A DNA stretch of 64,000 nt from Crocinitomicaceae bacterium (GTDB lineage: Bacteria; Bacteroidota; Bacteroidia; Flavobacteriales_D; Crocinitomicaceae): positions 124,001 through 188,000 of the forward strand of contig JADJEU010000020.1 in NCBI GenBank assembly GCA_016709005.1, given 5' to 3'. The translations under genes were made by a program, and so were the position numbers. The notes beneath the pieces are model-generated. The model did not search any database and was not told where the DNA came from. It worked only from the letters and a program-made list of their open reading frames with translations. This document shows positions 42,861 to 52,363 of the stretch, one piece after another. Each line of letters begins with the position of its first letter. Within the stretch, counting starts at the first letter, position 1.

Positions 42861-42944
42861 CTTTGCGATCTTTGCGCACTTTGTGTGAACCACCGCACGA
42901 TTACTTTTTTTCACCCAAAGTGCGCAAAGAAAAAAAACGCAAAG
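42861..42944. repeat. 84-bp inverted repeat between recG and the T9SS gene
   Basis: CTTTGCGCACTTTG (42870-42883) pairs perfectly with CAAAGTGCGCAAAG (42916-42929). An outer CTTTGCG/CGCAAAG (42861-42867 with 42938-42944) extends it. A loop of 32 bases contains a T run, and an eight-A tract sits on the right. It could end recG transcription but looks more like a dispersed palindrome. Confidence 0.65.
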
Positions 42945-43108
42945 GCACGCGAAGAAAAATTACTTGTTTGATCTAAAAAAAAATTAATACTCCTTTGCTC
43001 AATCCTAAATCGTTTATTAGAAAATTAAAGATCCGCAAAAAATTTTTTTTATTTTTTTTTCCAGCAACCCATCCTCCATTTGTGCGTCGATGTAGAAACT
43101 TAACTAAA

Positions 43109-44911
43109 ATGATACTAAAATTCAAACCCTTTTTATTCTCAGCATTATTTGCTACAGGCGCTAGCTTTGGTCAAACCGTTGGTGATCTCAACCATTTTTC
43201 ATTTGTAATGTCTTCCAGCCATGACTCTACATTTTGCGCAACTTCTGTAATGGTTGGGCACAATGTAAATATCATGAACTCTTTTGTGGGTGATAGCATC
43301 AAAGTAATTGATTTCACGGGTCAAACCATGTTCTCTCAGGAAAACACTATGGGAGTATCATCCTGGAACGTTTTTCTTCCGTTCAATGATGGAGGTATGA
43401 TCTATGACATCAACGCTTCTGGCGGTGTTGTCAATGGTGTAATTCCGTCTATGATGTATAAACTAATCAGCGGACCAGACACCTTATTTGTTCCTCCACA
43501 CTTCTTCAGTGATTTCGTTCCAGATCTTTGTGCTTATTCAACTGTAAGTGGTCAAGTCTATATTGACAACAATGCAAACTGCAGCTATAGTGTTGCTGAT
43601 TCTGCAATTACTTCACTTTGGCTGGCGCCCGCAATCAACTTCATCAACACACCCTATAGCGGATACAATTCTGGCTACACAGATGGTGCGGGAAATTATT
43701 CAATCACCATGCAAGAAAGTTGGATGATTGACTATACGGTTGCAGTGCCTACCATTTATCAATTCATTTTTCCAAATGGTGTGTGTACACCTTTGACTTA
43801 TAATTTTACTACGTTACCACAAACGGGGGTAGACTTTGTATTAGAATGTGCAGATGTTGATACTTATGTAAATGGGAATGCGGCTTCAAACGTTCATGCT
43901 GCGTTGCCGTTTCATTTTTATGCTGCAGCTTCAAATATTGGATGTGATCAAATTTCAGGAACGTTAAAATTGGTTTTAGATCCAAACGTAACTTACAATG
44001 CTGGTGGAAGCCCAAATCCTGCTGACTATGTAGATGGTGATACTCTTTTTTGGGACTATGTAAACCTGAACAACATTGCAGGTGGCGCTTATTGGAATAG
44101 TTTAGTTGGAGGTGTTGAATTAATGCCAAATCCAAGTGTGGTAACAGGTGATGTTCTGTGTTTTGAATTAATCACCGGCATACCGGGAAATGATGTTCAA
44201 CCTACAAATAATACTGAAACCGTTTGTATTCCAGTTGTTGCTGCGTATGATCCAAATATTAAAAAAGTTCTTCCGGCTGGAACAGGTGCTGAAGGTTTTA
44301 TTCCAGCTAGTACACCAAAATTAAATTACACCATTCATTTTCAAAATACAGGTACAGCAGATGCAATCAATATATTCATCATCGATACACTTGAATCAAA
44401 TTTATTGCCTGAGACATTCCACATCATCAGTGCAAGCCATACAATGATTCCTGAATGGTTAGGATCCAATGTGATTCGTTTTAACTTCAACAGTATTTAT
44501 TTACCAGACAGCAATGCGAATGAGCCAGGAAGTCATGGTTTTGTTGAATTTGAAATTGCAATGGAACAAGGCCTTGCAGAAGGAACAGAAATAAAAAATC
44601 GCGCTGATATTTATTTTGACACTAACCCTGCAGTCACGACTGATTACGTTTTGAATACAATTGAATTTACTTCTGGCATTACTGAAAATGAAAATTCAGA
44701 ATTCACGTTGTATCCAAACCCAACCAGTGGAATTTGTAATATTCAAATTTCTGAAAAAATTGAGCGTGTTGAATTTGTAGATTTAAACGGAAGAGTTTTA
44801 ATCACCACAACATCCAACACTGCTGACTTATCAGACTTACCAACAGGAATCTATTTCGTGAAAGTTTATACTGAAAATGGTGTGACTACGAAAAAAATAG
44901 TGAAAAAATAA
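43109..44911 (+). CDS. T9SS type A sorting domain protein with DUF7619-like repeat domain
   Basis: I set the start at 43109 (MILKFKPFLFSALFATGASF, a signal peptide). The frame opens 114 bases earlier, but that leader is an improbable basic stretch. The 600-residue product has a beta-rich N-terminal half with a DNNANCSYSVADS-type segment, then a DUF7619/DUF11-like domain (about 425-560: AYDPNIKKVLPAGTG, LNYTIHFQNTGTADA, YFDTNPAVTTDYVLNTI). It ends with a C-terminal sorting domain (FTLYPNPTSG ... LPTGIYFVKV ... KKIVKK). It is exported through the type IX system to the cell surface. Function is unknown; adhesion is common in this group. Confidence 0.88.
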   Translation: MILKFKPFLFSALFATGASFGQTVGDLNHFSFVMSSSHDSTFCATSVMVGHNVNIMNSFVGDSIKVIDFTGQTMFSQENTMGVSSWNVFLPFNDGGMIYDINASGGVVNGVIPSMMYKLISGPDTLFVPPHFFSDFVPDLCAYSTVSGQVYIDNNANCSYSVADSAITSLWLAPAINFINTPYSGYNSGYTDGAGNYSITMQESWMIDYTVAVPTIYQFIFPNGVCTPLTYNFTTLPQTGVDFVLECADVDTYVNGNAASNVHAALPFHFYAAASNIGCDQISGTLKLVLDPNVTYNAGGSPNPADYVDGDTLFWDYVNLNNIAGGAYWNSLVGGVELMPNPSVVTGDVLCFELITGIPGNDVQPTNNTETVCIPVVAAYDPNIKKVLPAGTGAEGFIPASTPKLNYTIHFQNTGTADAINIFIIDTLESNLLPETFHIISASHTMIPEWLGSNVIRFNFNSIYLPDSNANEPGSHGFVEFEIAMEQGLAEGTEIKNRADIYFDTNPAVTTDYVLNTIEFTSGITENENSEFTLYPNPTSGICNIQISEKIERVEFVDLNGRVLITTTSNTADLSDLPTGIYFVKVYTENGVTTKKIVKK

Positions 44912-44940
44912 ATTCGGTAAATCGTATAAAATTTGCTTTT

Positions 44941-44972
44941 AAAATCCTCACTTCGGTGGGGATTTTTTTTTG
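44941..44972 (+). terminator. Terminator of the T9SS gene
   Basis: AAATCCTCAC-TTCG-GTGGGGATTT is a 10-bp stem with one G-U pair and a stable TTCG tetraloop, followed by eight or nine T. It begins 30 bases after the stop. Confidence 0.9.
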
Positions 44973-45003
44973 AGATTTTTCCAAGAATGTTAAAATGAAG
45001 TTC

Positions 45004-45135
45004 TCATTTCGAATGAAGCGTAGCGGAATGAGAAATCCCGTTATAGTAAGGTTTGATCGTTTTTCGATTGAGCTTAAACCATTACGGGATTTCTCGTCGT
45101 TATGCGCAATTAAGCGCACCATTCTGTCGAAATGA
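45004..45135. repeat. 131-bp imperfect inverted repeat, possible MITE-like element
   Basis: Outer arms TCATTTCGA/TCGAAATGA (45004-45012 with 45127-45135) enclose a second pair, GAGAAATCCCGT/ACGGGATTTCTC (45030-45041 with 45084-45095), and a small central hairpin, ATCGTTTTTCGAT (45056-45068). It lies between two convergent genes with no reading frame. No target duplication is evident. Confidence 0.65.
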
Positions 45136-45182
45136 CTCCTCTGGTTTTAAAATTTTGAAAACCTATGATGAAAAATTAGAGA

Positions 45183-48100
45183 TCAATTCACTTGAAAAAT
45201 CTGAACGTTACCATTGTTATTTCCAACAATGATTCCTGATTTCCCATCTTTTCCAAGTTTGATTTCAGTCATACATTTTGCATCACCTGGAGTAAAAAAT
45301 CCAGATTCAGTTACCGGAATAAATGTGAAAGATCCATCTGAATTTTGAATCAATGTTATTCCACAACCAGCATCGTAACGTGTTGTTTCAACCTCTGTTC
45401 CAAAGCGATTGCCAACAGCCAGAATATCTAGTCTTCCATCTCCATTCAAATCTTTTACCACAAAATCATTGATGTATGAAACTTGTGCTTCATTGCCAAA
45501 AGCTCTGAAATCAAAATTCCCTCTTCCATCGTTATAGAGAATTCCGTTTCTGAATTCGGTGGCACGATAATGAAGAGCAGAATCCAATTTTTCTTTTGAA
45601 TAAATCTGATACAAATCAGAAGTTGCAAAAGATAAATAGGTTGGGAATTTTTCTGCTAAGAAAGGCATCTGACCGGTTGAACATTCTTTTCCGCGCACAG
45701 GCAAGAGGTGATCATTTTTAGTATGCGCTAAAACAATATCCAAAATTCCGTTGTTGTCAAAATCATTCGCATAAACGTCTAACGGTTTTTCTTTGGTTGG
45801 TCTGAACTTGTTATTCATTCCTGCATTGCCCACCAGTAAATCCATGTCTCCATCTGTATCAATATCTGAAGCCGTGACGCTTGACCACCAGCCCGGCATA
45901 TTTAAAGCAGTTGATTGTCTCGTAAATTTTCCGGCATCACGAATAAAAATCGTGATATCCATCCACTCACCAACTACAACAATGTCTTTATCTTTATCAC
46001 CATCCACATCTACAAATTCAGCATCGTTGACCATGCCGATGTATTTTAATTCAGGTGCAATTTTATCGGTGATGTCGTAGAAAAATCCTTTCTCGTTTAA
46101 AAGAATTGTAGTGATACCCGGATACGGATATTTTTTAGGTGATGCTTTTCCGCAAATCAAAAAATCAGTGTCACCGTCTTTGTCGATGTCTTCTCCAATT
46201 ATTTTTCCAGAGTTGTAAAGATCTTTGGGCAGTGCATTCTTCACATAGCCAAACATGCCTTGTCCGTTTCCAATATAGAGGCGATTGATATTGTTTGAAT
46301 CTCCGTGATCATATTCATAACCACCTGATGTAATGATCAAATCTTTATTACGATCTGCATTCACGTCAAAAATAAAAAGACCACCATCTTCACTTCCTTG
46401 ATGCGTGTAAAATGCAGATGAAAAAACTTTTTCAAATTTTCCATCTGCTTTCTGAATAAATACCTGTGGTAATTTTCCCACGGCTGATGTCATCACAAAA
46501 TCTTCCAAGCCATCATTTGTCAAATCAGCCACCGCTATTTGCGGACCAGCATCGCTCATGCGATGAGGCAATAATGTTTCGGTTTTAAAATCATCGTATT
46601 CGTTGTCTGTATAGGCAGCGTTGAAAAGACTAAAGCTATCCAAATCGCGCAACAACTTTTTAGTAGTAACTGACGTCGAATCAGCAGTTCGTTTGTAAAG
46701 TACCTGACCAAGATTTAATTCCATTATACGATCAGTCAGATTTTTATTATAAAACCCATCTTTATTTTGGGTTCCTTCTATTCTTAAGCTAACCGCAACA
46801 TCAGTACTAGTCCAGTAAAAAAAAATCGACTGTTCGACGGTTGATTGATACCCTCGCACAAAAGAGGCTTCCTTCATTTGTTTGGTATTTTCAGTTTCAA
46901 GATAAAAGCGCATTCCCATCAATTGCTTATCCGGTATCTCTGACAAATCAATCTTCAAATAATGATTTCCATTTTGAGTTGTATTCTGATAAATGGAAGC
47001 TTTTGCATCCACGTTGTTCAAGATCAAATCCAAATCACCGTCATTGTCCAAATCGGCATAGGCCGCGCCGTTAGAATTTAGTTTTTCATCTATTCCCCAA
47101 TCGGCGCGTTTATCAACAAAAGTTAAATCACGTCTATTTTGAAAAAAGAAATTTTCAATTTGAACTGAAGGAATTAAATCCAATAATTCCATGACTGTGA
47201 GTTTTGATTTTTTTTCCAACTCGGCGTTGATCATGTTCTGAATGTCGTTGTTTTTGGTATCGCGTTTATAGCCGTTTGTGATAAAAAGATCTTGCCAGCC
47301 ATCCATATCAATGTCCATGAATAAAGGCGCCCAGCTCCAATCTGTTTTTGCGATTCCGCTGAATTGTGCAATCTCCTGATAAACTCCTTTGCCCGTATTT
47401 AGATGCAACATGTTGTGCATGTATTGATAACCCCAGCCTAATTTTACACGCGCCCAAAATTTTGCCGGAGTCATTGAAGCCATGTTCATTTTAGAACGCT
47501 CGTGCGTATCAAATGCCATGTCAACTGAAATGTAATCCATCAAACCATCGTTGTTAAAATCACTGACATCATTCCCCATTGAATAATTGGAAGTGTGCTT
47601 AAAATAGTTCTGCGTTTCATCTTTAAATGTTTTGTCTTTTTGATTGACAAAAACATGATCAGGCTCATCAAAATCATTGCAGACAATAATATCCGGATAC
47701 CAGTCATTATTTATGTCGGTAATCGCTAAACCAAGTCCGTAACCGAATTCAAATATTCCTGCTTTTTTAGTCACGTTGATGTATTTTCCATTTACATTTT
47801 CCATCAGCGCATCACTTTCAACTTCACCCTTCACAATTGATGTCACGTAATTTGTAAAATCAGATTTGTGTGTAAACTTTCCGGGATGCCCCATCACGTA
47901 TAAATCCAAATCGCCGTCTCTGTCATAATCAAGCGGCGCTGCCTGTGTGTGATGACCTGCTAGATCTAAACCGTAAAGTGCAGATTCTTCTTTAAACTGA
48001 ACGCTCTTTGGATTTTTCTGATTGATATAAAGTACATTTTTCAATTTGGTAGAATCGTCATACCAACCTGACCGGCAAACATAAATATCATCAGCCCCAT

Positions 48101-48452
48101 CTCCATTGATATCAAAAATACAAACGCCCGTACTCCACCCATTTTTTGTAATTCCGGCTTTCAGTGTAATATCTTCAAAAACAAAATTGCCTTTGTTCAG
48201 ATAAAGTTTATCATCTGCAAAATTTCCCGTAAAAAATAAATCTTGCAAACCATCGTTATTGAAATCACCTACCCCCACGCCACCGCCATTGTAGAGGTAA
48301 TCATACATGGTGATATTTACCGAATCAGTTTCAATAATGTCATTACTAAAGTGTACACCTGATTGCTCTGGAAATACTTTTGTAAATCCTGTTTTCTGCG
48401 CAGTGATCAAGGTGATTGAATAAATTCCTAAAAGAGTAAGAATTAATTTCAT
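45183..48452 (-). CDS. Large secreted FG-GAP/VCBS-repeat protein
   Basis: A signal peptide (MKLILTLLGIYSITLITAQ) is followed by about 1,070 residues of repeated VCBS/FG-GAP units. Many carry the calcium-binding signature D-x-[DN]-x-D-G (DFNNDGLQDLFF, DYDRDGDLDLYVMG, DLDNDGDLDLILNN, DIDTDGDMDLLVGN, DLNGDGRLDILAVG), the blades of integrin-like beta-propellers. Two or three propellers could be formed. A central stretch (about 500-600, TTQNGNHYLKIDL) resembles an ASPIC/UnbV region. No sorting domain is at the end. Such proteins are common in marine Bacteroidota and are thought to bind or process polymers. It is a single gene. Confidence 0.9.
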   Translation of the reverse strand: MKLILTLLGIYSITLITAQKTGFTKVFPEQSGVHFSNDIIETDSVNITMYDYLYNGGGVGVGDFNNDGLQDLFFTGNFADDKLYLNKGNFVFEDITLKAGITKNGWSTGVCIFDINGDGADDIYVCRSGWYDDSTKLKNVLYINQKNPKSVQFKEESALYGLDLAGHHTQAAPLDYDRDGDLDLYVMGHPGKFTHKSDFTNYVTSIVKGEVESDALMENVNGKYINVTKKAGIFEFGYGLGLAITDINNDWYPDIIVCNDFDEPDHVFVNQKDKTFKDETQNYFKHTSNYSMGNDVSDFNNDGLMDYISVDMAFDTHERSKMNMASMTPAKFWARVKLGWGYQYMHNMLHLNTGKGVYQEIAQFSGIAKTDWSWAPLFMDIDMDGWQDLFITNGYKRDTKNNDIQNMINAELEKKSKLTVMELLDLIPSVQIENFFFQNRRDLTFVDKRADWGIDEKLNSNGAAYADLDNDGDLDLILNNVDAKASIYQNTTQNGNHYLKIDLSEIPDKQLMGMRFYLETENTKQMKEASFVRGYQSTVEQSIFFYWTSTDVAVSLRIEGTQNKDGFYNKNLTDRIMELNLGQVLYKRTADSTSVTTKKLLRDLDSFSLFNAAYTDNEYDDFKTETLLPHRMSDAGPQIAVADLTNDGLEDFVMTSAVGKLPQVFIQKADGKFEKVFSSAFYTHQGSEDGGLFIFDVNADRNKDLIITSGGYEYDHGDSNNINRLYIGNGQGMFGYVKNALPKDLYNSGKIIGEDIDKDGDTDFLICGKASPKKYPYPGITTILLNEKGFFYDITDKIAPELKYIGMVNDAEFVDVDGDKDKDIVVVGEWMDITIFIRDAGKFTRQSTALNMPGWWSSVTASDIDTDGDMDLLVGNAGMNNKFRPTKEKPLDVYANDFDNNGILDIVLAHTKNDHLLPVRGKECSTGQMPFLAEKFPTYLSFATSDLYQIYSKEKLDSALHYRATEFRNGILYNDGRGNFDFRAFGNEAQVSYINDFVVKDLNGDGRLDILAVGNRFGTEVETTRYDAGCGITLIQNSDGSFTFIPVTESGFFTPGDAKCMTEIKLGKDGKSGIIVGNNNGNVQIFQVN

Positions 48453-48498
48453 GATGTTTTGTTGGAATACGTGAAGGTAGTGAAAAAAATCGGCTCTT

Positions 48499-48554
48499 CC
48501 CCGCCCCCGGCCTCATCCCTCCGCCTGCGTCGGACACCTTCTACAGTAGGAGAA
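48499..48554. repeat. Two-hairpin intergenic repeat, copy 2
   Basis: GCCTCATCC is followed by TCCG...CGGA, then ACACC and TTCTAC...GGAGAA. The layout and many bases match the unit around 32352-32404, with the first palindrome's centre changed. It lies upstream of both divergent genes at 48452 and 48630. Confidence 0.6.
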
Positions 48555-48629
48555 AGAAACAAAACCTTTTTGGCATAATTTATCTCAAAAAAAAATCAGA
48601 CCTTAGATTCAAATTCAATCTTTACCAAA

Positions 48630-49088
48630 ATGGCACTACCTAATATTTTTACCAAAGAAGTTTCTGAACAAATGATTGGCAGAATCAATTCATTAACTGC
48701 TGAAACAAAAGCAAAATGGGGAACGATGACAGTTGACCAGATGTTTGCGCATTGCAATGTGAGTTATGAAATGGCATTTGAAGACAAACACAAAAAGCCA
48801 AATGGTTTTGCACGATTCCTTTTAAAGTCATTCATTAAAAATTCAGTCGTCAGCGAAAAGCCCTATTCAAAAGGTGGCAGAACAGCTCCTGCGTTTCTGA
48901 TTACAGATAAACGTAATTTTGAAAATGAAAAAACGCGATTGACTAACTATATCAAAAAGTGCGTTGAATTGGGAGAAAACCATTTTGAAGGAAAAGAATC
49001 GTTGTCGTTTGGAAAGATGACCAAAACAGAATGGAATAATCAATTCTATAAACATCTGGATCATCACTTGTCACAATTTGGAGCTTAA
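48630..49088 (+). CDS. DUF1569 domain protein (DinB-like fold)
   Basis: This 152-residue cytoplasmic protein reads KWGTMTVDQMFAHCNVSYEMAF, a helix with His, then GGRTAPAFLI, and a C-terminal HFEGKESLSFGKMTKTEWNNQFYKHLDHHLSQFG. That is the DUF1569 order, with histidines placed as in metal-binding DinB/YfiT-like four-helix proteins. Function is unknown; detoxifying thiol transferase activity is known for relatives. It ends five bases before yceH. Confidence 0.88.
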   Translation: MALPNIFTKEVSEQMIGRINSLTAETKAKWGTMTVDQMFAHCNVSYEMAFEDKHKKPNGFARFLLKSFIKNSVVSEKPYSKGGRTAPAFLITDKRNFENEKTRLTNYIKKCVELGENHFEGKESLSFGKMTKTEWNNQFYKHLDHHLSQFGA

Positions 49089-49093
49089 AAAAA

Positions 49094-49756
49094 ATGGAAT
49101 CAGAAGAAACATTTCAATTACCTCAACTCACCGCAGAAGAAGTTCGCGTGTTGGGAGCCTTGATGGAAAAAAGTAAAACCACACCGGATTATTATCCAAT
49201 GACTTTAAATGGTTTAACTGCAGCCTGCAATCAAAAATCATCACGCAACCCGGTTGTTGAATACGATGAAGGAACGGTTGTACTTGCTATTGACGGCCTC
49301 AAACGCAAAGGTTTTGCAAGTCCTGTTATTGGTGGCGGAAGCAGAACTGCCAAATACAAACACAACTTCAACAACATGTTTGACATTCCAAACGGAGGCG
49401 TTGCTGCGATGTGTTTGCTTTTTTTACGCGGACCACTTACATCAGGAGAAATTAATTCCAACTCGGGCCGACTTCACGAATTTCAATCGTTGGCTTCAGT
49501 TCAGGAGACATTACAAATGTTAGCCTCTTATGAAATGCCTTTGGTGAAAGAACTACCCAAACGCCCCGGTCAAAAAGAAGCTCGATTCTGTCATTTATTT
49601 TCAGGTATTCCGGATGAAACCGAACAAGATTTTTCTCCAAACGAACCTGCACGAAAATCAGTCAGTTCTTTAGAAGCAAGAATAGAAACTTTGGAAACAG
49701 AGTTGGCAGAGACGAAACAGAAACTAGAGGATTTGATTAAGGAACTAAAAGGATAA
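49094..49756 (+). CDS. yceH: YceH family protein (DUF480)
   Basis: This 220-residue protein has two winged-helix modules. The signature LTAEEVRVLGALMEKSKTTP and YYPMTLNGLTAACNQKSSRNP is diagnostic of DUF480. The second module reads LLFLRGPLTSGEINSNSGRLHEF, and a coiled-coil tail (about 185-220) closes it. Function is not known. It is probably co-transcribed with the DUF1569 gene. Confidence 0.93.
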   Translation: MESEETFQLPQLTAEEVRVLGALMEKSKTTPDYYPMTLNGLTAACNQKSSRNPVVEYDEGTVVLAIDGLKRKGFASPVIGGGSRTAKYKHNFNNMFDIPNGGVAAMCLLFLRGPLTSGEINSNSGRLHEFQSLASVQETLQMLASYEMPLVKELPKRPGQKEARFCHLFSGIPDETEQDFSPNEPARKSVSSLEARIETLETELAETKQKLEDLIKELKG

Positions 49757-49760
49757 ACAA

Positions 49761-49794
49761 AAAAAAGGAGGCCAACAGCCTCCTCTCTTTTTTC
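49761..49794. terminator. Bidirectional terminator between yceH and pdhC
   Basis: GGAGGC-CAACA-GCCTCC forms a six-base-pair stem extended by A/T pairing, with poly-A to the left and poly-T to the right. It separates convergent genes ending at 49756 and 49813. Confidence 0.8.
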
Positions 49795-49812
49795 AATCTT
49801 ATAACTTATTTC

Positions 49813-51090
49813 TTAAACCAACATCTTCACTGGATTCTCCAAAATCTCTTTTAACGTTTTCAAGAAGGCAGATCCAACAGCTCCATCAACAACGCGGTGA
49901 TCGCATGATAAACTTAGTTTCATTACATGACCTGGAACAATCGCTCCATTTTTTACGACAGGTGTAGATTTAATTTGACCTACTGATAAAATACATCCAT
50001 TAGGTGGATTGATGATCGAAGTAAAATCTTCTATTCCGAACATTCCTAGATTAGAGACAGCAAATGTTCCGCCTTCCATTTCTTGAGGTTGCAGTTTTTT
50101 AGTTTTTGCTCTTGCTGCAAGATCTTTAATTTCTGCACCAAGCTGAGCAAACCCTTTTGTATCGGTAAATTTCACAACCGGAACAACAAGTCCATCTTCT
50201 ACTGCAACTGCAACACCTACGTGAATGTGATTGTTGTAACGAATTGCGTCACCAATCCAATCTGCATTTACTTTTGGATGTCTTCGCAACGAAGCAGCAA
50301 CTGCTTTCACAACCATGTCGTTGAACGAAATTTTTACATCTCCATCTGCGTTGATTGCTTCACGAGCGGCCATTGCATTTTCCATGTCCACTTCCATTTT
50401 TAAATAGAAATGCGGCGCAGAGAATTTAGATGCAGATAAAGTACGTGCAATTGCTTTGCGCATTTGTGAGTTTGGAACATCGGTATACGATTCCACTCCA
50501 ACTGCAGCAGCGTAAACTACATTCGATCCTTTTGCACCAGATGATGCAGCAGGTGTATAATTTTCAATGTCTTTTTTAACGATGCGGTGATTCTCACCAC
50601 TTCCGCTTACTGTTGCTAAATTGATGCCTTTTTCTTCTGCCATTTTTCTGGCAAGCGGTGAAACAAAAATTCTTCCGTTTCCATTTGAAGGCGCTGCATG
50701 ACTTGCGGCAACAACAGCAGGTTCAACTTTTGCAGCAACAGCAACTTCAACTTTAGGCGCTTCTGTTTTAACTGGTGCTGGATCTGGTTTTTTAGTTTCT
50801 GCAACGAGAGCTGCTCCACCAGCATCTGCCAGCAAAGCTTTAATATCTTCACCTGCTTTTCCAATCACAGCTAAAACACTGTTCACTGGAGCAGCACTTC
50901 CTTTTTCAACACCAATATGTAAAAGCACACCGTCATAGAATGATTCAAATTCCATGGTGGCTTTATCGGTTTCAATTTCTGCAAGTAATTCACCTTCTTT
51001 AACGGCGTCACCTACTTTTTTATGCCAGGCTGCAACAACTCCTTCGGTCATTGTATCTGATAATTTCGGCATGCGAACTATTTCTGCCAT
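49813..51090 (-). CDS. pdhC: Pyruvate dehydrogenase E2, dihydrolipoamide acetyltransferase
   Basis: The protein has 425 residues. An N-terminal lipoyl domain (IETDKATMEFES, lipoylated lysine near 44) is joined by an Ala/Pro/Val-rich linker (about 90-135) to a peripheral-subunit-binding domain (FVSPLARKMAEEKGINL). The acetyltransferase domain has the active-site SCDHRVVDGAVGSAFL. It transfers acetyl to CoA. Directly upstream on the same strand is E1-alpha. E1-beta and E3 are not in the window, consistent with dispersed pdh genes in this phylum. Confidence 0.93.
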   Translation of the reverse strand: MAEIVRMPKLSDTMTEGVVAAWHKKVGDAVKEGELLAEIETDKATMEFESFYDGVLLHIGVEKGSAAPVNSVLAVIGKAGEDIKALLADAGGAALVAETKKPDPAPVKTEAPKVEVAVAAKVEPAVVAASHAAPSNGNGRIFVSPLARKMAEEKGINLATVSGSGENHRIVKKDIENYTPAASSGAKGSNVVYAAAVGVESYTDVPNSQMRKAIARTLSASKFSAPHFYLKMEVDMENAMAAREAINADGDVKISFNDMVVKAVAASLRRHPKVNADWIGDAIRYNNHIHVGVAVAVEDGLVVPVVKFTDTKGFAQLGAEIKDLAARAKTKKLQPQEMEGGTFAVSNLGMFGIEDFTSIINPPNGCILSVGQIKSTPVVKNGAIVPGHVMKLSLSCDHRVVDGAVGSAFLKTLKEILENPVKMLV

Positions 51091-51123
51091 AATCTTAAGC
51101 TGTCTTGTGAGTTTGGTTTTGTG

Positions 51124-52173
51124 TTATGCTAAATATTCTTTTACGAACGGATAATCTGGTTCTGTGTAAACGTCTTTGTATAATTCATCTGCTGTTGGAA
51201 GTGGAGAATCTTCGGCAAATTTGATTGACTCTTCAACTTCTTTTTTCACCCAGGCATCAATTTCTTCAATGCCTTTTTCAGTGAGAAATTTATTTTCTTT
51301 GATCACACGCAATACATGTTCAATCGGATCTTGCTCTTGCCATTCAGCAACCTCTTCTTTGGTTCTGTATTTTTGAGGATCTGACATCGAGTGACCTTTG
51401 TAACGGTATGTTCGGATGTCTAAAAGAGTTGGTCCGTCACCGCGTCTTGCTCTTGCAGTTGCTTCTTCAAAAGCTTCGTGAACTGCTTCTGGTCTCATTC
51501 CATCAACCGCAAACGACGGCATTTCATAAGACAAACCAATTTTAGAAAGATCCAATACGTTGGTGGTACGTTCAACCGAAGTACCCATTGCGTAATTATT
51601 ATTTTCGATAACAAAAATGACTGGAAGTTTCCACATCATAGCCATGTTGAAAGTCTCATGCAAAGCACCTTGTCTGGCAGCACCATCTCCAAAAGAACAA
51701 ACGCAAACATTATCAGTTCCGTTGTACTGTTCAGCAAAAGCAATTCCTGCACCCATTGGAATCTGAGCACCTACAATTCCGTGTCCACCATAAAATCCGT
51801 TGGCAACATCAAAAAAGTGCATCGACCCTCCTTTTCCTTTTGAGCAACCGGTAATTTTACCATAAAGCTCAGCAGCTAAAATGCGTGGATCAGAACCCAA
51901 TGCAATCGGATGTCCATGATCACGATAAGCAGTGATATGTTTATCTCCTTTTTTACAAGCGGATGCTGTTCCAACTGCAATTGCTTCTTGTCCGATATAC
52001 AAGTGAAGGAATCCGCCAAATTTTTGTTGAATATAAAGTTGTGAAATCCGTTCTTCAAATTTACGGATCAGTAACATGTCTTTGTACCACTTGATATAAG
52101 TCTCTTTTGAAAACTTATCGGATGCTGATTTGCGATTTGCCTTGTTCGGTTTATCTGCTGTTTTTGTAGCCAT
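51124..52173 (-). CDS. pdhA: Pyruvate dehydrogenase E1 component subunit alpha
   Basis: This thiamine-diphosphate subunit has 349 residues: MLLIRKFEERISQLY, GFLHLYIGQEAIAVG, AYRDHG, the TPP motif FGDGAARQGALHETFNMA...ENNNYAMGTS, and the phosphorylation-loop-like YRYKGHSMSDPQKYR. I used the start at 52173 (MATKTADKP). An in-frame ATG 66 bases upstream adds an unlikely leader. The stop is 33 bases before pdhC. Confidence 0.93.
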   Translation of the reverse strand: MATKTADKPNKANRKSASDKFSKETYIKWYKDMLLIRKFEERISQLYIQQKFGGFLHLYIGQEAIAVGTASACKKGDKHITAYRDHGHPIALGSDPRILAAELYGKITGCSKGKGGSMHFFDVANGFYGGHGIVGAQIPMGAGIAFAEQYNGTDNVCVCSFGDGAARQGALHETFNMAMMWKLPVIFVIENNNYAMGTSVERTTNVLDLSKIGLSYEMPSFAVDGMRPEAVHEAFEEATARARRGDGPTLLDIRTYRYKGHSMSDPQKYRTKEEVAEWQEQDPIEHVLRVIKENKFLTEKGIEEIDAWVKKEVEESIKFAEDSPLPTADELYKDVYTEPDYPFVKEYLA

Positions 52174-52363
52174 ATTCACTAAAATTCCATTGAACTCACA
52201 AATATAGTTCAATATTTGATAATTAATTATTTGTTGCAACCCCTTTGTACGGCGATTTTGGGGATCAGTTTCAATAGGCCTGAAATTCCTAAAATATGTT
52301 TAAATCGCTATTTTGAAGGAATATGGCGTAACCTTTGGAGTGTTTTTTGATTATATTTATCTG

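Noticed and set aside
42995..43108. Upstream start for the T9SS protein
   Set aside because: The leader is a Lys/Phe/Arg-rich stretch with no signal peptide; a proper signal peptide begins at 43109.
43809..44135. Minus-strand frame of 108 residues inside the T9SS gene
   Set aside because: Its His/Leu/Gln-rich composition is the usual antisense shadow of a Ser/Thr/Asn-rich coding strand.
49813..52173. Loss of pyruvate dehydrogenase E1-beta
   Set aside because: The beta gene is often located elsewhere in Bacteroidota chromosomes, so its absence beside pdhA is not evidence of loss.
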